The translations under genes were made by a program, and so were the position numbers. DNA of 64,000 nt, from positions 3,570,001 to 3,634,000 of the forward strand of contig NZ_CP151587.1 in the NCBI RefSeq assembly GCF_038396845.1, read 5' to 3'. Below the pieces are notes generated by a model. The model saw only the letters and a program-made list of their open reading frames with translations. It was not told the origin of the DNA and did no database searches. Shown one piece after another: positions 59,292-64,000 of the stretch (its first letter is position 1; each line of letters opens with the position of its first letter). This stretch comes from Gymnodinialimonas sp. 57CJ19. GTDB taxonomy: Bacteria > Pseudomonadota > Alphaproteobacteria > Rhodobacterales > Rhodobacteraceae.

Positions 59292-60815
59292 TTAGTTTTC
59301 GGTATCGGTCGGATCAAGCGCGCCCGGCTCAACCTCGCCGGTGTCGGGGGTTTCGGCGGGCGCGGGGGCGTCGTCACCTCCGCCGGAGGGCAGGCCGTTT
59401 TCCCAAGCGCCTTCAAGCACTTCGCCTGTGGCATAGGTCATCGTGCCGTCGCCCTGCCGCCTGCCATTCACAAATGTGCCGACATAGACATCGCCGTTGG
59501 AATAGGTCGCAGTGCCTGCGCCGTTGATCTCTCCATCGGCCCAAGCGCCGGTATAGGTGAAGCCATCAGGCATGGTTAATGTCCCCTGCCCGGCCCGTTG
59601 ACCGGCGGCAAACGTGCCCTCGTAGGTGGTGCCGTCGGCATAGGTGGCGCGGCCTTGCCCGTGGCGCAAACCGTCCTCCCACTGGCCCTGATAACGGTAG
59701 CCGTCCGGGTGGCTCATCGTGCCTTGCCCGTGCTGGCGGGCGTTCAGGAATTGGCCATCGTAGACGAGACCGTTGGCATAGGTCGCTACGCCCGCCCCCT
59801 GGATCACCCCATCCACCCAAGCGCCCACGTAGGACGCGCCATCGGGGTAGGTGATTGTGCCCTGCCCATGGGCAAGGTCATTGCGGAACATGCCGGTGTA
59901 AACCGAGCCATCGGGGTAGGTGACGGTGCCTTCGCCCTCGATCCGGCCCTCGACCCAGTTGCCGGTGTAGACATAGCCATCGGTCCCGGTGAACGTGCCG
60001 GTACCGTGGCGGCGGTCGGCGGCAAAGGCACCTTGGTAAACATCGCCGTTTTCATAGGTCACACGGCCCGTGCCCTGGCGTTGGCCGTTCACCAGCGTGC
60101 CCACGTAAACGTCGCCGTTGGGCTGCGTCAGCGTGCCTTCGCCGTTGATCTGCCCCTCGGCCCAAGCGCCATCGTAGATCACGCCATCGGCCATTTCCAA
60201 CCGCCCGGTGCCCGACCGGACGCCGCCCGCGAATTGGCCTGTGTAGGTCGCGCCATCGGGATAGGTGATCGTGCCGGTGCCCTGCTTGACGCCATCGACC
60301 CAATCGCCCTCGTAACGGTAGCCGTTGGGGCCGGTCATCACGCCTTCGCCGTGGTGGAGCGCATTACGGAAGGCCCCGGTATAGGTCACACCGTTGGAAT
60401 AGACGGCTGTGCCCTGCCCCTCGATCCGGCCCTCGACCCAAGCGCCTTCATAGGTGGAGCCATCGGCAAAGGTGATCGTGCCGGTGCCTTGGGGACGCCC
60501 GGCCACAAAGGCACCTTCGTAGATCGACTGGTCGGGGAACACGGCGCGGCCTTGGCCTCGGATTTCGCCATCCACCCAAGTACCGGTATATTCATAGCCG
60601 TTGGGCAGGCGATACGTTCCGGTGCCGTGCTGGACCCCGTTGCGGAATTCACCCTCGTAAATCCCGCCGTTGTCGTATTGCTGGATGTCTGTTGTCGTCT
60701 CGCCCCCGGCGGCGGCGTCTGGCGTCGCGGCTTCTTGCGCCATGGCGCTGCCTGCGATCATCATCGCGGCGACACCTGCCAAAACTACTGGGCTTCCCAA
60801 AATCCGTGACGTCAT
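59292..60815 (-). CDS. Secreted 19-repeat MORN protein
   Basis: A 507-residue protein with a signal peptide (cleavage near AMA-QE), then 19 MORN repeats of about 23 residues from YEGEF (about 53) to LEGAW (about 470), then an acidic Pro/Glu/Asp tail. The repeats alternate YxG(x)F with YxG(x)W, making a 46-residue double unit; the pattern is broken once at the ninth repeat (YVGTL). MORN arrays form beta-meander rods that bind lipids or act as scaffolds. A secreted one could be structural at the cell surface. Confidence 0.85.
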   Translation of the reverse strand: MTSRILGSPVVLAGVAAMMIAGSAMAQEAATPDAAAGGETTTDIQQYDNGGIYEGEFRNGVQHGTGTYRLPNGYEYTGTWVDGEIRGQGRAVFPDQSIYEGAFVAGRPQGTGTITFADGSTYEGAWVEGRIEGQGTAVYSNGVTYTGAFRNALHHGEGVMTGPNGYRYEGDWVDGVKQGTGTITYPDGATYTGQFAGGVRSGTGRLEMADGVIYDGAWAEGQINGEGTLTQPNGDVYVGTLVNGQRQGTGRVTYENGDVYQGAFAADRRHGTGTFTGTDGYVYTGNWVEGRIEGEGTVTYPDGSVYTGMFRNDLAHGQGTITYPDGASYVGAWVDGVIQGAGVATYANGLVYDGQFLNARQHGQGTMSHPDGYRYQGQWEDGLRHGQGRATYADGTTYEGTFAAGQRAGQGTLTMPDGFTYTGAWADGEINGAGTATYSNGDVYVGTFVNGRRQGDGTMTYATGEVLEGAWENGLPSGGGDDAPAPAETPDTGEVEPGALDPTDTEN

Positions 60816-60975
60816 TGCTCGCCCCCCTCAACCGGAGATGTTGTTCATTTCAGTCGCAAAGCTAGGTGACGACGGGGTTTCGCGCAACGTCTTTAACCTT
60901 GTTCGTGCAACGCTTGGCGCTTGGACGCAGGCGCCAACCTGATATGACAGGCGCAACATCCGATGAGGAAGCACC

Positions 60976-62634
60976 ATGGCCGACACCTTTCGCCTGACTT
61001 TGGCACAGCTAAATCCCACCCTTGGCGACTTGCACGGGAACGCCGATCTTGTTCGCAAGGCCTTTGCAGCGGCCAAGGCCGAGGGCAGCGATTTCCTCGC
61101 GTTTCCTGAGATGTTCATCACCGGGTACCAATTGCTCGATCTGGTGATGAAGCAGGCTTTCGCCGAAGACGTCCAGCGGATCATTGCCAGTTTGGCCGCA
61201 GAGCTGGCCGATGGCCCCGCCTTTGGCATTGGTGGCCCGATGTGGGGCGGCGACAAGCCTTACAACGCGTACTACATTTGCGATGGCGGCAAGGTCGTAG
61301 CCACGATCCTGAAGCACCACCTGCCCAATTACGCCGTCTTCGACGAGGTCCGCTATTACCACAGCGCCGATCCCCAAGGCCCGGTCAGCATCAACGGTGT
61401 GCGCGTCGGCTTCCCGATTTGCGAGGATGCGTGGTTTGAGGATGTCTGCGAGACGTTGGAGGAATCCGGGGCGGAGATCCTGATCTCGCCCAACGGGTCG
61501 CCCTACCATCGCGGCAAGATGGAGCTGCGCCAGTCCGTCATCGTGTCCCGCGTGGTGGAAACGGGTCTGCCGATGGTCTATCTGAACCTGCTTGGCGGCC
61601 AAGACGACCAGGTTTTCGATGGCGGATCGTTCGTGCTGAACCGGGGCGGCAAGTTGGCGGTGCAGATGCCTCAGTTTGAAGAGGTGCTGGCGCAAGTCGA
61701 GTTCACCCGAGGCGATGAGGGTTGGGCCGCCGAGGAAGGCGAAAAAGCGCGTCTGCCCGGAGAATACGAGGCCGACTACCGCGTGATGGTCATGGCGCTG
61801 GGGGATTACCTGCGCAAGACCGGCTTCAAATCGGTGGTCCTGGGCCTGTCGGGCGGCATCGATTCCGCGATTGTGGCCTGCATCGCCGCCGATGCCATTG
61901 GGCCGGAGAATGTGCATTGCGTGATGCTGCCGTCACGCTTCACCTCCGAGACCTCCCTTGATGATGCCCGCGACGTGGCCGCTCGGTTGGGGTGCAGGCT
62001 CGACACGATCCCGATCACCCCCGCGCGCGAGGCTGTCACCGCTTCGCTTGCGCCGCTGTTTGAGGGCTGGGAAGAGGACGTCACCGAAGAAAACATCCAG
62101 TCGCGTCTGCGCGGCGTCATGTTGATGGCCCTGTCCAACAAGTTCGGCTCCATGCTGCTGACAACAGGCAACAAATCCGAGGTCGCGGTGGGCTATGCCA
62201 CGATCTATGGCGACATGGCGGGGGGCTACAACCCGATCAAGGACCTCTACAAGACCCGCGTGTTCGAGACCTGCCGCTGGCGCAACCGAGAGCACCGCGA
62301 CTGGATGCTGGCCCCCGCGGGCGAAGTCATTCCGCCGCGCGTCATCGACAAGCCCCCCACGGCCGAGTTGCGAGAGGATCAGAAGGATCAAGACAGTCTG
62401 CCGCCCTATGCCGACCTTGACGTGATGCTGGAGATGCTGATCGACAAGGATCTGAGCGTCGCCGAAGTGATCGCCGCAGGCTACGACGCCGAATGGGTCC
62501 GCAAGGTCGAACGGTTGATTTATCTGAGCGAATACAAACGTTTCCAAGCGGCACCGGGGGCGCGTTTGACGCAAAAGGCGTTCTGGCTGGATCGCCGTTA
62601 TCCGGTGGCCAATCGCTGGCGTGATGGGGGGTGA
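60976..62634 (+). CDS. nadE: Glutamine-dependent NAD+ synthetase
   Basis: A 552-residue two-domain enzyme. The N-terminal glutaminase (nitrilase fold) has the triad Glu (FPEMFITGY), Lys (LKHHLPNY) and Cys (ICEDAWFE). The C-terminal synthetase has the PP-loop LSGGIDSAIVA and the family SEVAVGYATIYGDMAGG. It converts nicotinate adenine dinucleotide to NAD+. AGGAAG before the ATG. Full length. Confidence 0.95.
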   Translation: MADTFRLTLAQLNPTLGDLHGNADLVRKAFAAAKAEGSDFLAFPEMFITGYQLLDLVMKQAFAEDVQRIIASLAAELADGPAFGIGGPMWGGDKPYNAYYICDGGKVVATILKHHLPNYAVFDEVRYYHSADPQGPVSINGVRVGFPICEDAWFEDVCETLEESGAEILISPNGSPYHRGKMELRQSVIVSRVVETGLPMVYLNLLGGQDDQVFDGGSFVLNRGGKLAVQMPQFEEVLAQVEFTRGDEGWAAEEGEKARLPGEYEADYRVMVMALGDYLRKTGFKSVVLGLSGGIDSAIVACIAADAIGPENVHCVMLPSRFTSETSLDDARDVAARLGCRLDTIPITPAREAVTASLAPLFEGWEEDVTEENIQSRLRGVMLMALSNKFGSMLLTTGNKSEVAVGYATIYGDMAGGYNPIKDLYKTRVFETCRWRNREHRDWMLAPAGEVIPPRVIDKPPTAELREDQKDQDSLPPYADLDVMLEMLIDKDLSVAEVIAAGYDAEWVRKVERLIYLSEYKRFQAAPGARLTQKAFWLDRRYPVANRWRDGG

Positions 62635-62640
62635 GCAGCG

Positions 62641-62705
62641 TTTCGGGCTTTGCCCGATGGAACGTCCAGTGGACGTTTCAAGCTGCGAACGGGCGGAGCC
62701 CCGGG
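62641..62705 (+). repeat. Three-hairpin intergenic repeat, copy C
   Basis: CGGGCTTTGCCCG, then AACGTCCAGTGGACGTT, then GGGCGGAGCCCCGGG, in the order of the two copies at 10911-11053. Compared with copy B, a G-C pair in the middle palindrome is C-G here: both arms changed. It starts 6 bases after nadE. Confidence 0.7.
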
Positions 62706-62770
62706 AAGGCGGTTCGGGCTGCGACGTCCATGCTGATTGAAGGGCTTGGTCGACCTGGGCTGGTGGCGGA

Positions 62771-62818
62771 GCGAGGGGCCAGCCCCTCGCACTCCCCGGG
62801 ATATTTGAAGAACGAGGA
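62771..62818 (+). repeat. Dispersed hairpin repeat, copy 4
   Basis: GCGAGGGG/CCCCTCGC hairpin followed by ACTCCCCGGGATATTTGAAG and AACGAGGACA. The second hairpin of copies 1 and 3 is missing. It lies 65 bases after copy C of the other family; the rest of the 338-base gap shows no gene. Confidence 0.5.
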
Positions 62819-62972
62819 CATGGGAACCTACGCGAACCTTACATGGTTGGTTCGACGATCGCGGGCGCGAGCCTGCCACGCGCCTTGGGACGGGGAAACC
62901 TCCATTTCGGTGGCGACTTGGCGCGGTTATCGTTAAGTCCACATTCCTTTCCGCCATCAAAGTGTCACCGCC

Positions 62973-63707
62973 ATGCCCCTCCGCCTGCCCTCCCCCGTCC
63001 TGCCCCGTTTTATTCTGCCCGCCGTAGCTGCCGCCGCCCTTGTGGCGTGCCAGCCCGACGCTCCTGATTTCACCGTAAACGGTCAGGAGGCGCTGGACAC
63101 CTGCGTGGCACAGGCCTGCGAGACGCTGATGCTCGATGGGTTGGGCCTGAGGGATTACAGCCAGATCAATGGGTTATCCCATGTGACCTCGCTGATGGTC
63201 AGCTATACGGATTTCAGCGATCTGAGCGCAATCGCGGACATGGCGCAGTTGCGGGAGTTGCACATGGCCTCGGCGCAGGTGCGCGATCTGAGCGGGCTGG
63301 CGGCCCTGCCCAATCTGGAGCTTCTGCACGTCCAGTTCAACGAGCCCACCAGCCATGCGCCCATTGCCGGACTGAGCGGCCTGCGCGAATTGGCCGTGGG
63401 TGGGCCCGATTTCAATGACTTGAGTTTCGCCGCCAATATGCACGGGTTGGAGCGGTTGCTGATTACCAGTTCCGCCCCAGATCTGGACCTGTCCACGCTG
63501 GGGGCCAATCGCGGCCTGCGCACCGTCGAGATGCACGGGGCCGATACGCTGGAGCTGGCCCCGTTGCTGGCCTTGCCGAACCTGCGGCAGGTGTCTTTGA
63601 GCTACAACGGCCAGGCGTTTGGCCCGGCGCAGACCCAAGCGGTCCTGCAGTTGCGCGCGCGGGGTGTGATCGTGGATGTGGAAGAGATCCTGCCGCCCGT
63701 CTGCTAA
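62973..63707 (+). CDS. Leucine-rich-repeat lipoprotein
   Basis: A 244-residue lipoprotein with lipobox ALVAC (Cys26) and about six irregular LRR units (LSHVTSLMVSYTDFSDLSAIADM, LRELHMASAQVRDLSGLAAL, LELLHVQFNEPTSHAPIAGL and so on) of 20-24 residues. A short cysteine pair (CVAQAC) caps the repeats. LRRs bind proteins; no partner is evident. Confidence 0.75.
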   Translation: MPLRLPSPVLPRFILPAVAAAALVACQPDAPDFTVNGQEALDTCVAQACETLMLDGLGLRDYSQINGLSHVTSLMVSYTDFSDLSAIADMAQLRELHMASAQVRDLSGLAALPNLELLHVQFNEPTSHAPIAGLSGLRELAVGGPDFNDLSFAANMHGLERLLITSSAPDLDLSTLGANRGLRTVEMHGADTLELAPLLALPNLRQVSLSYNGQAFGPAQTQAVLQLRARGVIVDVEEILPPVC

Positions 63708-63771
63708 GGCCCCTTGCCTTCGCGGCGCTGAAAGCGTTCCTTGAGGTCTGCGTTGACCCGGGGCCGCCGAC

Positions 63772-64000
63772 ATGACTGATTTTCTCCTCCTCTCCTTCAT
63801 TTTCCTGATCGCCGGCGTGATTGCCGTGCCGATTGCCAGCCGCCTCGGGTTAGGCTCGGTGCTTGGCTACCTGATCGCGGGGATCGTGATTTCGCCGGTG
63901 CTGTCGGTGCTGGGAGTCGATGTGATCTCGATCCAGCACTTCGCGGAATTCGGCGTGGTGATGATGCTGTTTCTGGTCGGGCTGGAGTTGCAACCGAAGG
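63772..64000 (+). CDS. Kef/CPA2-type antiporter, 3' truncated by window end
   Basis: The first 76 residues of a second CPA2 antiporter, [15 protein letters not shown] then [15 protein letters not shown] and [21 protein letters not shown]. The last block is nearly identical in pattern to the one in the antiporter at 27377 (HYAEFGVVLMLFLIGLELEP), so they are paralogues. ATG 63772 begins directly in the first helix. Confidence 0.85.
   Translation, partial: MTDFLLLSFIFLIAGVIAVPIASRLGLGSVLGYLIAGIVISPVLSVLGVDVISIQHFAEFGVVMMLFLVGLELQPK

Noticed and set aside
59598..60809. A 403-codon plus-strand repetitive frame opposite the MORN gene
   Set aside because: Its repeats are only the mirror of the MORN repeats; the minus strand has the signal peptide and motif structure.

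Overview
The window reads as a chromosomal segment of an alphaproteobacterium of the Rhodobacteraceae (Roseobacter group). The evidence is the uniformly high GC, the protein content (CarD, fused-alpha PntA, MoaA, HemP, DUF1178, YbjN, UbiK/Lgt/MidA-like/PgeF order, TPR-sulfotransferase, cobT/cobS) and a set of short intergenic palindromic repeats. I cannot assign a genus. I see no rRNA, tRNA, CRISPR array, insertion sequence or prophage. Most of the window is ordinary housekeeping with short operons.

Layout. 0-7 kb: end of a glycosyltransferase, DUF1178, Nudix, hemP, a membrane protein, a small secreted protein, and the proton-translocating transhydrogenase pntA-pntB. 6.8-11.1 kb: SDR, acyl-CoA synthetase, lipoprotein, moaA, then two tandem repeats. 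11.1-12.4 kb: a small accessory patch with a secreted QxW (beta-trefoil-like) protein and an orphan nuclease-fold-like protein whose Shine-Dalgarno lies in a hairpin. 12.4-22.8 kb: a catabolic unit with an M20D amidohydrolase, an FAD amine/amino-acid oxidoreductase and an ArgE-like deacetylase on one strand, facing a five-gene peptide-type ABC importer on the other. 22.8-37 kb: xseA, purD, a D-lyxose-isomerase-like cupin, a Kef-type antiporter, cobT and cobS, carD, fdxA, an S4 RNA-binding protein, a Suv3-like helicase and a TPR protein. 37-44 kb: SCP2 protein, lysophospholipase-like hydrolase, lolD-lolC, two VOC proteins, and a KAS III/LpxL-like acyltransferase pair. 44-52 kb: tdk, a hydroxyacid dehydrogenase, csaA, proC, YbjN, a DnaA-box-rich gap, DUF2726, ubiK, lgt, a MidA-like methyltransferase, pgeF. 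52-64 kb: TPR-sulfotransferase, Lrp, trxB, an ATP sulfurylase/APS kinase, PRC-barrel protein, a 19-repeat MORN protein, nadE, an LRR lipoprotein and the start of a second Kef-type antiporter.

Most unusual items: (1) an in-frame fusion of a MarR-type EPS-associated regulator to the bifunctional ATP sulfurylase/APS kinase, with an A5 tract at the junction and two operator-like palindromes upstream; (2) a peptide-importer ATPase with about 80 extra residues, including two hydrophobic segments, between Walker A and the Q-loop; (3) four perfect palindromes all centred on TTGCAA and spaced exactly 22 bp; (4) two families of intergenic hairpin repeats, one with compensatory base changes; (5) a DnaA-box cluster in a 300-bp gap.

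Functional links are inference from gene content. The importer plus deacylases and the FAD oxidoreductase look like a scavenging route for peptides or N-acyl amino acids. The ATP sulfurylase/APS kinase makes PAPS, which the TPR-sulfotransferase 2 kb away could consume, and the MarR partner belongs to a family named for exopolysaccharide loci.
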